Source: Mycetohabitans endofungorum (GTDB lineage Bacteria > Pseudomonadota > Gammaproteobacteria > Burkholderiales > Burkholderiaceae). From it: DNA of 64,000 nt. How positions within the stretch are numbered: position 1 is the first letter of the stretch; the number at the start of each line of letters is the position of its first letter. A program made the position numbers and the translations under genes. The DNA is taken from contig NZ_CP132744.1 in NCBI RefSeq assembly GCF_037477895.1, positions 558,001 through 622,000 of the forward strand. Direction: 5' to 3'. Under the pieces are notes generated by a model that saw only the letters and a program-made list of their open reading frames with translations, did no database searches and was not told the origin of the DNA. Shown here in pieces: positions 9,976 through 20,400 of the stretch.

Positions 9976-11628
9976 TTACCGGGCGTGTTGGTATACCCAT
10001 TCGAGCAGGGCATCATGTGCCTGCCGCGCGGCGGCGGCGCGTGGATCGTTGATAAAGCTCACCACCACGTAGCTTTCGCCGTTCGCGGCGGCGACATAGC
10101 CGGCAATCGCGCGCACGTCGCGCAATGTGCCAGTCTTGATCCGTGCATTGCCGCCTACCGGCGCTCCGGTGAGCCGGTGACGCATCGTGCCGTCGACGCC
10201 GGCAATGGGCAGCGACGCGACAAAGGCCTGCGCGACAGGGCTGGCGTTGGCCGCCACCAGCAGCTTAGCCATCGAGGCTGCGCTGACGTACTCGTTGCGC
10301 GACAAGCCGGAGCCATTGTCCAGTTGCAACTCGGGCATCGCCAGCCCACTCTTGGCCAGAAAATCGCGGATGACTTGTGCGCTGCGCGCGGGCGTGGACG
10401 GCACCGGCGGGGCGAGCGTGACGGGGATGTGCGATGCAATCGGGCGCGCGCCGACTGCGCCGATCGACAGGAATAGGTTGCGCGTCATCGTGTTGTTCGA
10501 CAACTTATTGATGTCGTTCACGATCGTCGATAGTTCGATCCCGCGATGGGTCGCCACTAGCTGCGCGTTGGACGGCGTTGCACCTTCACGCACTTTGCCG
10601 GTGAAGGTGCCTCCGGTTTGCTTCCACAGCGCTAGGAAACCACCGGCAAAAAAGCTCGAGTGATCCAGTGCGGCCATGTTGACGGTACGTGCGCCGCAGC
10701 GCGTCGGATAGTCGCCGCTGAACACCGCTTGCACGATGCCTTGCGGCGTCGGCGTGATAGCCGGGGTCACACTTTGCAGCACGCCAGTGCACGCGCCGCG
10801 CGTCTTGCGCAACTGGTTGACGATTTTCAGTTGCGCGAGCGCAGGCGTCACGTCGATGGCCACGTCACCGTTCGGCGACGGGTTCAGCTTAAACGACAGC
10901 GACTTGAACGCATACAGCAGTGGATCCGGGCCGACGTTGTACGGCGAGTCGGTGTTGTTGTCGAACGCGGGCAGGTTATGTGTGGATGCGTCAAACCATC
11001 GCTTGTCCAAGACCAGATCGCCGTCCAGCGTGGTGATGCCTTGTTTGTGGATCTTGTCTACCAGGTCGATCAACTCCTCCGGCACGAGCTTTGGATCGCC
11101 AGTGCCTTGAATGTACAGGTTGCCGTGCAGTATGCCGGAGGCGTCGATGCTGCCGTCTCGGTATGCGCTCGTGCGCCACCGGTAATTCGGGCCGAGGATC
11201 GACAGGCCGGCGTAGGTGGTCACCAGTTTCATCGTCGATGCGGGCAGCATACGCTTGCTCGCATTCCACGCGAGTAAAGGCTGCCTGTCGTTCACGCGCT
11301 GCACGACGACGCTGACCGACGATAGCGGCACCCGCGCACGCGCGAGCCCGGCCATCACCGGCGCGGGCAGCGGGCCGGACGGTACGTTGGCTGTGCGGCC
11401 AGCGGTCTTGCTTTTGCTGCGCTTCGTGCGGGCCTTGGCGCACGATGCGTTGGCCGCCGCATTGCGACTTGCCTTGCGAGTTACCTTGCTCTTAGCCCGC
11501 CATCCCTTGGTTTGGGGCTTCGCGTCGGCGAAGGCCGGCGTGGGCACGCTTGGCAGTGCAATCCATGCTGCACACGCGAGCATCGCAGCCAGCCACTGGC
11601 GGCGTGATCGCTGCGTCGCATCACCCAT
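9976..11628 (-). CDS. dacB: D-alanyl-D-alanine carboxypeptidase/endopeptidase (PBP4 family)
   Basis: Periplasmic peptidoglycan hydrolase of the S13 family that trims or cleaves cross-linked peptides. All three active-site motifs are visible: STMK (in MLPASTMKLVTTY), SRN (in GSGLSRNEYVSAA) and KTG (in ARIKTGTLRDVRAIAGY). I use the ATG at 11628 (550 residues), which puts an Arg-rich n-region and a hydrophobic Sec signal ending near AFADA at the N-terminus; the open frame extends to 11808 but adds an unlikely leader. A lysine/arginine-rich stretch follows the signal peptide before the catalytic domain. The large insertion between SxxK and SxN typical of PBP4 is present. Confidence 0.92.
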   Translation of the reverse strand: MGDATQRSRRQWLAAMLACAAWIALPSVPTPAFADAKPQTKGWRAKSKVTRKASRNAAANASCAKARTKRSKSKTAGRTANVPSGPLPAPVMAGLARARVPLSSVSVVVQRVNDRQPLLAWNASKRMLPASTMKLVTTYAGLSILGPNYRWRTSAYRDGSIDASGILHGNLYIQGTGDPKLVPEELIDLVDKIHKQGITTLDGDLVLDKRWFDASTHNLPAFDNNTDSPYNVGPDPLLYAFKSLSFKLNPSPNGDVAIDVTPALAQLKIVNQLRKTRGACTGVLQSVTPAITPTPQGIVQAVFSGDYPTRCGARTVNMAALDHSSFFAGGFLALWKQTGGTFTGKVREGATPSNAQLVATHRGIELSTIVNDINKLSNNTMTRNLFLSIGAVGARPIASHIPVTLAPPVPSTPARSAQVIRDFLAKSGLAMPELQLDNGSGLSRNEYVSAASMAKLLVAANASPVAQAFVASLPIAGVDGTMRHRLTGAPVGGNARIKTGTLRDVRAIAGYVAAANGESYVVVSFINDPRAAAARQAHDALLEWVYQHAR

Positions 11629-11969
11629 TTGTCGCGGGAGGGTCGTGACGCGCGCAGCGCCCTGGCGGACATCGCCGTTACGGCTGCGCAATCGGACAAC
11701 GGACAGGATAGAGCGGGCGAAGCCCGGGCGGGTGAAGCGGCCAAAGAAAGCGAACGGATACGGAAGCATAGAGAAGCGCGAGCGATAGAAACGCGCTGAC
11801 GCCGACATGGCGGCCGGTTGCGCGCGAAGCGCTCATTGTAGTGACAATGGGACAGGTCGACGGCGCTACGATCAAAATTCGACACGGGACAGCAATGCGC
11901 CGGACCGGTGTGGCGACAAGGATAAAATGTGCGTATGACTCAATTGTGGATGGACGAACGGTCGGCACC

Positions 11970-12629
11970 ATGCGTGTTTTACTCGTCGAAGATGACCCGA
12001 TGATCGCTGAAGGTGTGCGCAAGGCGCTGCGTGCGGACGGCTGGGCAGTGGATTGGGTCCAGGACGGCGCGGCGGCGATCCTGGCCGCTGACGGCGAGCC
12101 GTACGACCTGATGCTGCTCGACCTCGGATTACCTCAGCGCGATGGACTGGATGTGCTCAAGACGGTTCGCGCTAAAAAACATGCGTTGCCAGTGCTGATC
12201 GTGACCGCCCGTGACGCGGTAGCCGATCGCGTCAAGGGGCTCGACGCGGGCGCGGACGACTATCTGGTCAAGCCGTTCGATCTGGACGAGCTTGGCGCCC
12301 GCATGCGGGCCCTGGTGCGCCGCCAGGCCGGTCGGACCGAGACAGTGATCCGGCACCGCGGCTTGACGTTGGATCCGGCCGCGCGCGAGGTCACACTCGA
12401 TGGCGTGCCTGTTGCGTTGTCCGCGCGCGAGTACGGGTTGCTCGAGGCGCTGCTGGCGCGGCCTGGCGCGGTGCTCTCCAAGAGCCAGCTTGAGGAAAAA
12501 ATCTATGGCTGGGGCGAGGAGATTGGCAGCAATACGGTCGAAGTCTATATCCATTCGCTGCGCAAGAAGCTTGGCACGGAACTGATCCGCACCGTGCGCG
12601 GGCTGGGCTACATGATGCCGAAGGCGTGA
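11970..12629 (+). CDS. OmpR-family response regulator
   Basis: DNA-binding response regulator of a two-component system, 219 residues from the ATG at 11970. The receiver domain has the acidic pair in VEDDP (residues 7-10), the phospho-acceptor Asp in LLDLGLPQRDG (about residue 51), and the conserved Lys in LVKPFDLDEL (about 101). The C-terminal winged-helix domain ends with KKLGTELIRTVRGLGYMM, typical of the QseB/PmrA/TctD branch. The 9-bp gap to the histidine kinase indicates one operon. Target genes are not visible; the secreted protein at 14154 is a candidate by position only. Confidence 0.93.
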   Translation: MRVLLVEDDPMIAEGVRKALRADGWAVDWVQDGAAAILAADGEPYDLMLLDLGLPQRDGLDVLKTVRAKKHALPVLIVTARDAVADRVKGLDAGADDYLVKPFDLDELGARMRALVRRQAGRTETVIRHRGLTLDPAAREVTLDGVPVALSAREYGLLEALLARPGAVLSKSQLEEKIYGWGEEIGSNTVEVYIHSLRKKLGTELIRTVRGLGYMMPKA

Positions 12630-12638
12630 CGCGGGCTG

Positions 12639-13994
12639 ATGAATTCGATTCGCCGACAACTGCTGTTCTCGCTAATTACGGTGCTGCTGGCGGGCTTTGG
12701 CCTGGCAGGCTGGCTCACCTTTCGGCAGGCCCGGGCCGAAGCCAATGAATTGTTTGACTTCCAATTGCAGCAAACTGCCGCGGCGTTGCCATCGGAGCCG
12801 TTCAGCTCCGCGTTCGGTGCGGGCGATCCGGAAAGCGGCGGTGTCGTGATCCAGATCTGGAGCCGCGAGGGCGTGCAGCTGTACTACTCTCACCCGCGCG
12901 CGCCCCTCGCGCCGCATGCCAGGCTGGGCTTTTCGACCGAACACACGTCGGGTGGCGACTGGCGGGTCTACAGCGCGGTGGTAGGCGACAATGTCGTGCA
13001 ACTCGCTCAACCGATGAGCGTGCGCAGCCGGCTGGCGGCAGAAGTGGCGCTGCGCACGCTGTGGCCTTCGCTGATGCTGTTGCCGCTGCTGGGCGTGGCC
13101 GTCTGGCTGGTCATCGGCCGCGGGCTGAAGCCATTGCGCCGCGTGGCGCTTGCGTTGGACACGCGGCAGCCGGACGCGCTCGACCCGCTGCCGGACCAGC
13201 GGCTGCCCAACGAGGTGCAGCCGCTGGTGCGTGCGCTCAACGGATTGCTCGAGCGGCTGGCGCATGCGCTGGATACGCAGCGCGCGTTTGTCGCCGATGC
13301 CGCACACGAGTTGCGCACGCCGCTGGCCGCGTTGCAGATCCAGGTGCAGCTGCTGGAGCGCGCGCGGGACGACGCGGCGCGGCGGGAGGCGACAGCGGAC
13401 CTGAGGCATGGGGTCGAGCGCGCGACGCGGCTGGTCGAGCAATTACTGGCGCTCGCGCGTGCCGAGCCCGCCGCGGACTGCGCCAGCGCAGGGGCACCCG
13501 TGTCGTTGCGTGCGGTGGTCGAGGATAGCGTGCGCGCGTATACGACGCTCGCTGCGCAACGCGGCGTGGATCTGGGCATGGACGCAGCCGCGGACGCGAC
13601 CGTATCCGGCGACGCCGATGCGTTGCGCATGATGATCAGCAACCTAGTTGACAACGCGGTCAAGTACACGCCGCGGGGCGGGCGCGTCGACGTGTCGATC
13701 GATGCCGACGGCGCTGGCCGGCCGCGCGTGCAGATCGTCGATACCGGGCCCGGCATTCCGGCATCGGAGCGTGCGCGCGTGTTCGATCGATTCTATCGGA
13801 TGCCGGCACGTGATGAGTCGCTTGCACAGATCTGCGGCAGCGGGTTGGGCCTGGCCATCGTGCGTGGTGTCGCGCAGCAGCACGGTGCGTTATTGCAGTT
13901 GGACGACGGTCCGGGCGGACGCGGATTGCGCGTTAGCGTCACCTTTGCGCGGCACTCGGGCGGCGCGCGCGAAGCTACCTCGGCTCCGATGTGA
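12639..13994 (+). CDS. Sensor histidine kinase, QseC-like
   Basis: Inner-membrane sensor kinase, 451 residues, partner of the regulator 9 bp upstream. One membrane segment is at the N-terminus (residues about 8-28) and a second near 146-165, bracketing a periplasmic domain of about 115 residues. The HisKA H-box is ADAAHELRTPLAALQ, the N-box NLVDNAVKYTPRGG, G1 box DTGPGIP and G2 region GSGLGLAIV. The QseC/PmrB-like architecture with no PAS domain fits. The signal cannot be inferred; the short sensor domain would allow a cation or small-molecule ligand. Confidence 0.92.
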   Translation: MNSIRRQLLFSLITVLLAGFGLAGWLTFRQARAEANELFDFQLQQTAAALPSEPFSSAFGAGDPESGGVVIQIWSREGVQLYYSHPRAPLAPHARLGFSTEHTSGGDWRVYSAVVGDNVVQLAQPMSVRSRLAAEVALRTLWPSLMLLPLLGVAVWLVIGRGLKPLRRVALALDTRQPDALDPLPDQRLPNEVQPLVRALNGLLERLAHALDTQRAFVADAAHELRTPLAALQIQVQLLERARDDAARREATADLRHGVERATRLVEQLLALARAEPAADCASAGAPVSLRAVVEDSVRAYTTLAAQRGVDLGMDAAADATVSGDADALRMMISNLVDNAVKYTPRGGRVDVSIDADGAGRPRVQIVDTGPGIPASERARVFDRFYRMPARDESLAQICGSGLGLAIVRGVAQQHGALLQLDDGPGGRGLRVSVTFARHSGGAREATSAPM

Positions 13995-14153
13995 CGAGAC
14001 ATAAAAACGCTGATATAACAAACACTTATCGGCTGCCTTGTGTTTCGCCGGAACCGTATGCCGTTGATCGGGTCGGTAAAATAGGAGGGGGCCGTATGCG
14101 CGGCGCGCTGCGGATCCGACGTCCTTGAACCAGCCTAGGAAAGGAGTGACACG

Positions 14154-14585
14154 ATGAAAAACTGCCATCGAATGGGGCTTGCCATGCTGGCGACCGGCTT
14201 ACTCGGGGTCACCGGCTTTGCCACGCGGGTCGCGGCGCAGGACAACAACGGCTTGCCGCCGGTCAGCACGCAGGGCGAGGTCAGCTATACGTCGGGCGGT
14301 GTCGGATTGGACGAGTCGCAGGCGTTGCGCCGCGAGGCGCCGCATTGGCCGCTCACGTTGCGGTTCACTGGCTCGCGCGGCGAATACCTGGCCGACGTAC
14401 AGGTGACCATCACGCGGGCGGGCGGCCAGGCCGTGCTCGATACGATTTCGCAGGGTCCGTACATGCTGGTCAAGCTCGCGCCCGGACGCTACACGGTACG
14501 CGCGCAGTACGAGAGCACGGCGCAAACGAAGTCGATCGAGCTACGGCGCCATGCGACGCTCGCATTCCGCTGGTCGCAGCCGTAA
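14154..14585 (+). CDS. Small secreted protein with carboxypeptidase-regulatory-like fold
   Basis: A 143-residue hypothetical protein with a Sec signal peptide (hydrophobic core from about residue 8, likely cleavage near VAAQD) and a good AGGAG Shine-Dalgarno at 14141-14145. The body contains GEYLADVQVTITRAGGQAVLDT followed by GPYMLVKLAPGRYTVRAQY, the pattern of a carboxypeptidase-regulatory-like or transthyretin-like beta sandwich. It most likely acts in the periplasm as a binding or folding domain. It follows the two-component operon on the same strand after about 160 bp. No enzymatic motif is visible. Confidence 0.75.
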   Translation: MKNCHRMGLAMLATGLLGVTGFATRVAAQDNNGLPPVSTQGEVSYTSGGVGLDESQALRREAPHWPLTLRFTGSRGEYLADVQVTITRAGGQAVLDTISQGPYMLVKLAPGRYTVRAQYESTAQTKSIELRRHATLAFRWSQP

Positions 14586-14693
14586 GCGCGGCGCGGTCGG
14601 CGGCGCGCCGCACGATGTGCGGCAGCGCAATTTTGCCGATAATAGGTGCCACGGCTGCAACTGTGTGGCTGTGGCGCCTTGACGGAGGTTCGA

Positions 14694-15050
14694 ATGGATG
14701 TATCGTCAGACGAACACCCGATCACTATCGTCAGTAATCCGCACCGCATTCGCATTATCCAACAAGGTGTCACTTACGCGGACACGCTGCACGCGCTTAC
14801 GCTTCAGGAGATCGGCCTGGCACCGGTCCAATACTCGCCGCGCGCGGACGTGAACATGGCGCGGCTGATGCGATCGGAGCATCGTACCCATTGCCCGTAC
14901 AAGGGCGACGCAAGTTATTTTCATCTGGGAACCGAGGACGGCGTTGTCGAGAACGCGGCGTGGAGCTACGAAGAACCGTTCGATGTGCTGCTGCGCGCAC
15001 GTGGCGATGGGCCGAACCGGGCACGTAAGACGCTGTACCTGAGCCGGTAA
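14694..15050 (+). CDS. DUF427 domain protein
   Basis: A 118-residue cytosolic protein of the DUF427 family, whose function is not firmly established. Family features are a central THCPYKGDASYFHL segment and NAAWSYEEPFD, normally a SxRCPYKG / AWxYxxP pattern, seen here in full. The ATG at 14694 is preceded by GGAGG at about 14684; an upstream in-frame start at 14646 adds only 16 weak residues. Its stop lies 6 bp from the stop of the convergent TetR gene, so the two transcripts would run into each other. Confidence 0.85.
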   Translation: MDVSSDEHPITIVSNPHRIRIIQQGVTYADTLHALTLQEIGLAPVQYSPRADVNMARLMRSEHRTHCPYKGDASYFHLGTEDGVVENAAWSYEEPFDVLLRARGDGPNRARKTLYLSR

Positions 15051-15055
15051 GCGCG

Positions 15056-15691
15056 TTAGCGGGGCGTGGTGAGCGTTGCCGGGCTGCGCAGCATCGCGAA
15101 ACCACTGTCCGCGATGCGCTCTGCTTCCTGCTCTAGCGCGATTGACGTATGGTCAAGCAGCCAATCGCGCAGGATGCCGCCGAAGAACGCGTGCAGCAAC
15201 TGTGCGCCGCGCCGCGGATCGAACTCGGCGGACAATTGGCCCTTGGCCATTGCATTGCGCAGCCCGATCTCCAGCCGCGCACGGCCATCGCGGGTCGCGT
15301 TGCGGTGACGCTCCAACACGGGGCCCATATCCTCCGTGTATTCGCATTTCGTGAACAGGATCTCGAAAACCCGCCGGCTGCGGGGATTTTGTGCGGCATC
15401 GCGCAGGCAGAACACGAATACGTCGCGGAGTTTGCCAAGCGGATCCAGTTCGCGCGAGTCGACGGTGGCCTCGACCAACGTTTCCATGGGTAGCGTGACT
15501 CGATCGACCATCGCGGTGAATAAGTCGGCCTTGTTTTTGAAGTGCCAGTAGATCGCGCCGCGCGTCAATCCGGCTGCCACGGCGACATGCGCGAGTGACG
15601 TGCGTGCCACACCCCGTTCAAAAAATACTATTTCGGCTGCGTCGAGAATGTGGTTGCGCGTCTCGAGCGCTGCTTCCTTGGTCCTTCTCAT
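15056..15691 (-). CDS. bpeR: TetR-family efflux repressor (BpeR/AcrR-like)
   Basis: Predicted repressor of the divergent RND operon. The 211-residue protein starts at the ATG complement of 15689-15691; the open frame extends far upstream to 16075 but that part crosses the operator and promoter region. The N-terminal helix-turn-helix reads ILDAAEIVFFERGVARTSL and then VAAGLTRGAIYWHFKNKADL, the AcrR/TtgR subgroup signature. The C-terminal domain would bind drugs or other ligands. The divergent arrangement with an adaptor-pump-channel operon is the classic layout for such local repressors, and a matching palindrome lies between them. Confidence 0.92.
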   Translation of the reverse strand: MRRTKEAALETRNHILDAAEIVFFERGVARTSLAHVAVAAGLTRGAIYWHFKNKADLFTAMVDRVTLPMETLVEATVDSRELDPLGKLRDVFVFCLRDAAQNPRSRRVFEILFTKCEYTEDMGPVLERHRNATRDGRARLEIGLRNAMAKGQLSAEFDPRRGAQLLHAFFGGILRDWLLDHTSIALEQEAERIADSGFAMLRSPATLTTPR

Positions 15692-16098
15692 GGTCTCGTT
15701 GCTGCAAGCGCTGTTGCGCAAATTGCAGGGCCGGCACGAGCGGCCCGGGTGAATTGCACACAATGTGGGCCGGTGTGCAATGAATGACTTTAGAATGTTA
15801 CGGTAATATACATTCAGCAATGAATGTATATACAATAGCACTCGTTGATCGTCAGGCCAACCGGCGTTTTCCTCCGGATTGCACGACACGCCGGGTACGG
15901 TTGCTGATCGGCGCGCGCGGATAAAGTGAAGCTCACCGCGTGCTCCCGCCGTATGCAACTTAGACGGTGCATTTTCGGTTCCGGGCGCCGCAGTATTTGC
16001 GCACGGCCTGTGATCAGGCGTCGGCAGACGCGACCCGGCAGTTCTAGGCGCGGGGTCCTTCCAATTCTTAGCCACAGTCAGATACAGAGGTGCGTTCC
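15692..16098. other. Divergent regulatory region between tetR and the RND operon
   Basis: A 407-bp gap with no credible gene. It holds the palindromic operator at 15806-15831. A second GCAATGAATG copy occurs around 15777-15786, matching the right half of the operator, which may be a partial second site. The sequence around 15780-15840 is AT-rich compared with its surroundings, as expected for promoters. I cannot place -10/-35 boxes confidently. Confidence 0.6.
15806..15831. promoter_or_regulatory. 26-bp palindromic operator for the TetR repressor
   Basis: The arms ATATACATTCA and TGAATGTATAT (11 bp each, perfectly complementary) flank a 4-bp centre GCAA. The size and sequence resemble the 24-bp AcrR operator class, whose half-sites contain TACATTCA-like bases. 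It is 115 bp upstream of the repressor start and about 268 bp upstream of the adaptor start, so it could control both directions. The identity as the BpeR-like binding site is inferred from position and resemblance. Confidence 0.8.
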
Positions 16099-17382
16099 AT
16101 GCGCGTCGATTGGGTTCGAGTACGTTTTTTCCCCGTTACCGCGGCGACCGCGGTAGCCACAGCTTTGATGTTTGCCGGATGCGGCAAGAAGCCGGTTGCT
16201 CCACCAGCGCAAGTACCCGAAGTCGGCGTGGTGACGGTGGAGCCCAGAGCGGTGCCGGTGATTACCGATTTGCCCGGGCGCACCAGTGCGTACCTCGTCG
16301 CACAGGTGCGCGCGCGCGTGGACGGCATTGTGCAGCGCCGCGAATTCACCGAGGGTAGCGAGGTCAAGGCCGGCCAGCGGCTGTACAAAATCGATTCGGC
16401 GCCGTACGAGGCCGCGCTCGCCAGCGCGAAGGCGTCGCTCGCTAAAGCGCAAGCCAATCTCGCATCGACCCGTGCTCAGGCGGAGCGCTTCAAGGTGCTG
16501 GTTGCCTCAAACGCGATCAGCAAGCAGGACTACGACAATGCGGTGGCCGCCGAGCGGCAGGCCGAGGCGGATGTCGCGGCCGGCAAGGCGTCGGTGCAGA
16601 CAGCTGCCATTAATCTGGGCTATACCGACGTGGTATCACCGATTAACGGCCGCATCGGTTTGTCCGTCGTCACGCCGGGCGCATACGTGCAGGCGAACCA
16701 GGCCACGCTGATGGCCACTGTGCAGCAACTCGATCCGATGTATGTCGATCTGACCCAATCGAGCGCTGATGGTTTGCGGTTGCGGCGCGAGATCCAGGAG
16801 GGGCGCTTGCGCACTCAGGGCTCGAACAGCGCGAAAGTTCAGCTGATGCTCGAGGACGGCACGTTTTATCCAATCGAAGGCAAGCTGCAGTTTGCTGACG
16901 TGACGGTTGACCAGTCCACCGGCTCAGTCATCCTGCGGGCATTATTTCCAAACCCGGATCGCGTGCTGCTGCCTGGTATGTTTGTGCGCGCGCGCATCGT
17001 CGAAGGGGTGAACGAGCGGGCAATTGTTGTGCCGCAGGTCGGTATCACGCGCGACCAGAAAGGCATGCCGACCGCGTTGGTGGTCGGCCCGGACAACAAG
17101 GTCACACTGCGCCAGCTGGTTACTAGCCGAACTCATGGCGCGAACTGGATTGTCGAGAGCGGCCTGAACCCGGGCGAGCGCGTCATCGTGCAGGGCACCG
17201 AAAAGGTGCGCCCGGGTGCAACCGTCAAGCCGGTGCCCGCGCAACTGCCGCCCGAAATGACAGCGAGCCCGTCGCCCGGCGGGGCGTCGGCCGCATCCGG
17301 CGTGCAGCCCGCCGCGCCCCGCAAGGCCAGCCAGGCCGCCGCGAGTGCGAGCGCGCCGGCCGATGCAAGCGCTGCGCAATAA
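16099..17382 (+). CDS. bpeA: RND efflux periplasmic adaptor (BpeA/AcrA/MexA-like)
   Basis: Membrane-fusion protein linking the inner-membrane pump to the outer-membrane channel. From the ATG at 16099 it is 427 residues with a lipoprotein signal ending at MFAGCGKK. The lipoyl half-motifs (VRARVDGIVQRREFTEGSEV and VVSPINGRIGLSVVTPGAYV regions), the alpha-hairpin rich in Ala/Lys/Gln (residues about 95-170) and the beta-barrel region are present. The last about 50 residues are a Pro/Ala/Ser-rich tail that most adaptors lack or have shorter. It is the first gene of the adaptor-pump-channel operon, 18 bp ahead of the pump. Confidence 0.94.
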   Translation: MRVDWVRVRFFPVTAATAVATALMFAGCGKKPVAPPAQVPEVGVVTVEPRAVPVITDLPGRTSAYLVAQVRARVDGIVQRREFTEGSEVKAGQRLYKIDSAPYEAALASAKASLAKAQANLASTRAQAERFKVLVASNAISKQDYDNAVAAERQAEADVAAGKASVQTAAINLGYTDVVSPINGRIGLSVVTPGAYVQANQATLMATVQQLDPMYVDLTQSSADGLRLRREIQEGRLRTQGSNSAKVQLMLEDGTFYPIEGKLQFADVTVDQSTGSVILRALFPNPDRVLLPGMFVRARIVEGVNERAIVVPQVGITRDQKGMPTALVVGPDNKVTLRQLVTSRTHGANWIVESGLNPGERVIVQGTEKVRPGATVKPVPAQLPPEMTASPSPGGASAASGVQPAAPRKASQAAASASAPADASAAQ

Positions 17383-17400
17383 TCCGAGGAGCATCGCTTC

Positions 17401-20400
17401 ATGGCCAAATTCTTTATTGATCGCCCGATCTTTGCTTGGGTGATCGCGATTATTTTGATGCTGGCAGGGGTCGTGTCGATCTTCCAGTTGCCAGTCGCGC
17501 AGTATCCAACGATTGCGCCGCCGGCGATTCAGGTCAGCGCGAACTATCCGGGCGCATCCGCGAAAACGGTTGAGAATACCGTCACGCAGGTCATCGAGCA
17601 GCAAATGAGTGGGCTGGACCACTTGCTGTATCTGTCATCTACCAGCGACGACTCCGGTAGCGCGACGATCACGCTCACGTTTGCACCAGGCACGGATCCG
17701 GACATTGCACAGGTCCAGGTGCAAAACAAGCTGCAGCTGGCTACGCCACTGCTGCCACAAGTGGTGCAGCAGCTCGGCACAAAGGTGACGAAATCGAGCA
17801 GCAGTTTCCTGCTGGTCATGGCGTTCGTGTCGAAAGACGGCGGCATGTCGAAGTACGACCTCGCAAACTATGTTGCCTCGAAAGTGCAGGATCCGATCAG
17901 CCGGATCGATGGCGTTGGCACGGTCACGCTGTTCGGTTCACAGTATGCGATGCGCATCTGGCTCGATCCGACTAAGTTGACGAACTACAGCCTGACGCCG
18001 ATCGACGTACAGCAGGCGTTGCTGACGCAAAACGTACAGGTCGCTGGCGGCCAGCTTGGCGGCACGCCTGCGAAGCCCGGGCAGATGTTGCAGGCAACCA
18101 TCACGGAGGCCACGCTGCTTAATACGCCGGAGCAATTTGGCAACATTTTATTAAAAGTGAACCCAGACGGTTCACGCGTGCGGTTGAAGGACGTCGCACG
18201 CGTGGAGCTTGGCGGTGAGAACTACAATTTCGATACCAAGTACAATGGTCAGCCGACGGCGGGCTTCGGCATTCAGCTGGCCACTGGCGCGAACGCGCTG
18301 GCCACGGCCAAGGCGGTGCGCCAGAAGATCGACGAGTTGTCGAAGTACTTCCCGCAGGGGCTGGTCGTCGAATACCCGTATGACACGACGCCGTTCGTGA
18401 AGCTGTCGATCGAGGAAGTGGTCAAGACGCTGCTCGAGGGCATCGTGCTGGTGTTCTTGGTCATGTACCTGTTCCTACAGAATCTACGCGCGACTGTAAT
18501 CCCGACGATCGCGGTGCCGGTGGTGCTGCTCGGCACGTTCGCGATCATGAACGCAGCGGGCTTCTCGATCAACGTGCTATCGATGTTCGGCCTGGTGTTG
18601 GCGATCGGATTGCTGGTGGACGATGCGATCGTGGTGGTAGAAAACGTCGAGCGGGTGATGGCCGAGGAGGGCCTGTCGCCACGCGAGGCGACGCGCAAGG
18701 CAATGGGGCAGATCACCGGCGCGCTGATTGGCGTGGCGCTCGTGTTGTCGGCCGTGTTCGTGCCGGTGGCGCTGTCCAGTGGCTCAGTGGGCGCGATTTA
18801 CCGGCAGTTCTCGCTGACCATCGTCTCCGCGATGGTGCTGTCGGTGCTGGTCGCGTTGATCCTGACGCCGGCGCTGTGCGCGACGATCCTCAAGCCGATT
18901 CCGGCCGGCCATCACGAGGCGAAGACCGGCTTTTTCGGCTGGTTCAACCGCACGTTCGACCGCAGCCGCGACAAGTACCACGACGGCGTGCAGCATGTTA
19001 TCCGACGCTCCGGCCGCTGGCTAATGATCTACTTGGCCGTGATCGTTGCAGTGGGGCTGCTGTTTATGCGGCTGCCGACTTCGTTCCTGCCCGATGAGGA
19101 CCAGGGCACGATGTTTGTGCTGGTGCAGGCGCCGTCCGGCTCCACGCAGGAGCGTACCGCCAAGGTGCTGCAAGACGTGCAGCACTACCTGCTGCAGGAC
19201 GAAAAGGATATCGTCGAGTCGGTGTTCACTGTTAACGGCTTCAGCTTCGCGGGCCGCGGGCAAAACTCCGGGCTGGTCTTCGTCCGCATGAAGGACTACT
19301 CGCAGCGCCTTGCGTCGAATCAGAAGGTACAGGCGCTGGTGCAGCGCACGTCCGCTCACTTCGCGTCGTATAAGGATGCGATGGTGATTCCGGTCAATCC
19401 GCCGTCGATTCCGGAACTTGGCACCGCATCGGGCTTTGATTTTGAGCTGCAGGATCGGGGCGGGCTTGGCCACGAGAAACTGATGGAGGCGCGCAACCAG
19501 TTGCTTGGCATGGCCGCGAAGGATCCAACGCTCGCGCTGGTGCGTCCGAACGGGCTGAACGACATGCCGCAGTTCAAGATCAACATTGATCGTGAAAAGG
19601 CGCAGGCGCTGGGCGTGTCTGCATCTTCGATCGACCAGACGTTCTCGATCGCGTGGGCATCGCAGTACGTCAACAACTTCCTCGACACCGATGGCCGGAT
19701 CAAGAAAGTGTATTTGCAGTCGGATGCGCCGTTCCGGATGAATCCGGAGGACTTGGCGAACTGGTACGTGCGCAGCGCGTCGGGCACGATGGTGCCGTTC
19801 ACGTCAATCGCCACCGGTAACTGGACCTTCGGCTCGCCAAAGCTGGAGCGCTACAACGGCATCTCGGCAGTCGAGATCCAGGGCCAGGCTGCACCGGGCA
19901 AATCCACCGGCCAGGCGATGGCGGCGATGGAGGCGATTGCCGCGAAGCTGCCCGCCGGCATCGGCTTCGAATGGACCGGTTTGTCGTTCCAGGAGCGCCA
20001 GTCGGGGTCGCAGGCGCCGATCCTGTACGGGATCTCGATCCTTGTCGTGTTCCTGTGCCTGGCGGCGCTGTACGAAAGCTGGTCGATCCCGTTCGCCGTG
20101 ATCCTGGTTGTGCCACTTGGGGTGATCGGCGCCCTGTTGGCGGTGACGTTGCGCGGGCTGGAAAACGACGTGTTCTTCCAGGTGGGTCTGTTGACCACGG
20201 TGGGCTTGTCCGCGAAGAACGCGATCTTAATTGTCGAATTTGCCCGCGAGCTGCAGCAGAAGGAAGGCATGAGCGCGAGGGCCGCGGCGATGAAAGCGGC
20301 GCGCCTGCGGTTGCGTCCGATCCTGATGACCTCGCTAGCGTTCATCCTCGGCGTGTTCCCACTCGCAGTGAGCAACGGCGCGGGTTCGGGCAGCCAGCAC

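Noticed and set aside
10660..11277. Plus-strand frame of about 200 codons opposite dacB
   Set aside because: Arg/His-rich shadow with no family motif; dacB has all three active-site motifs on the minus strand.
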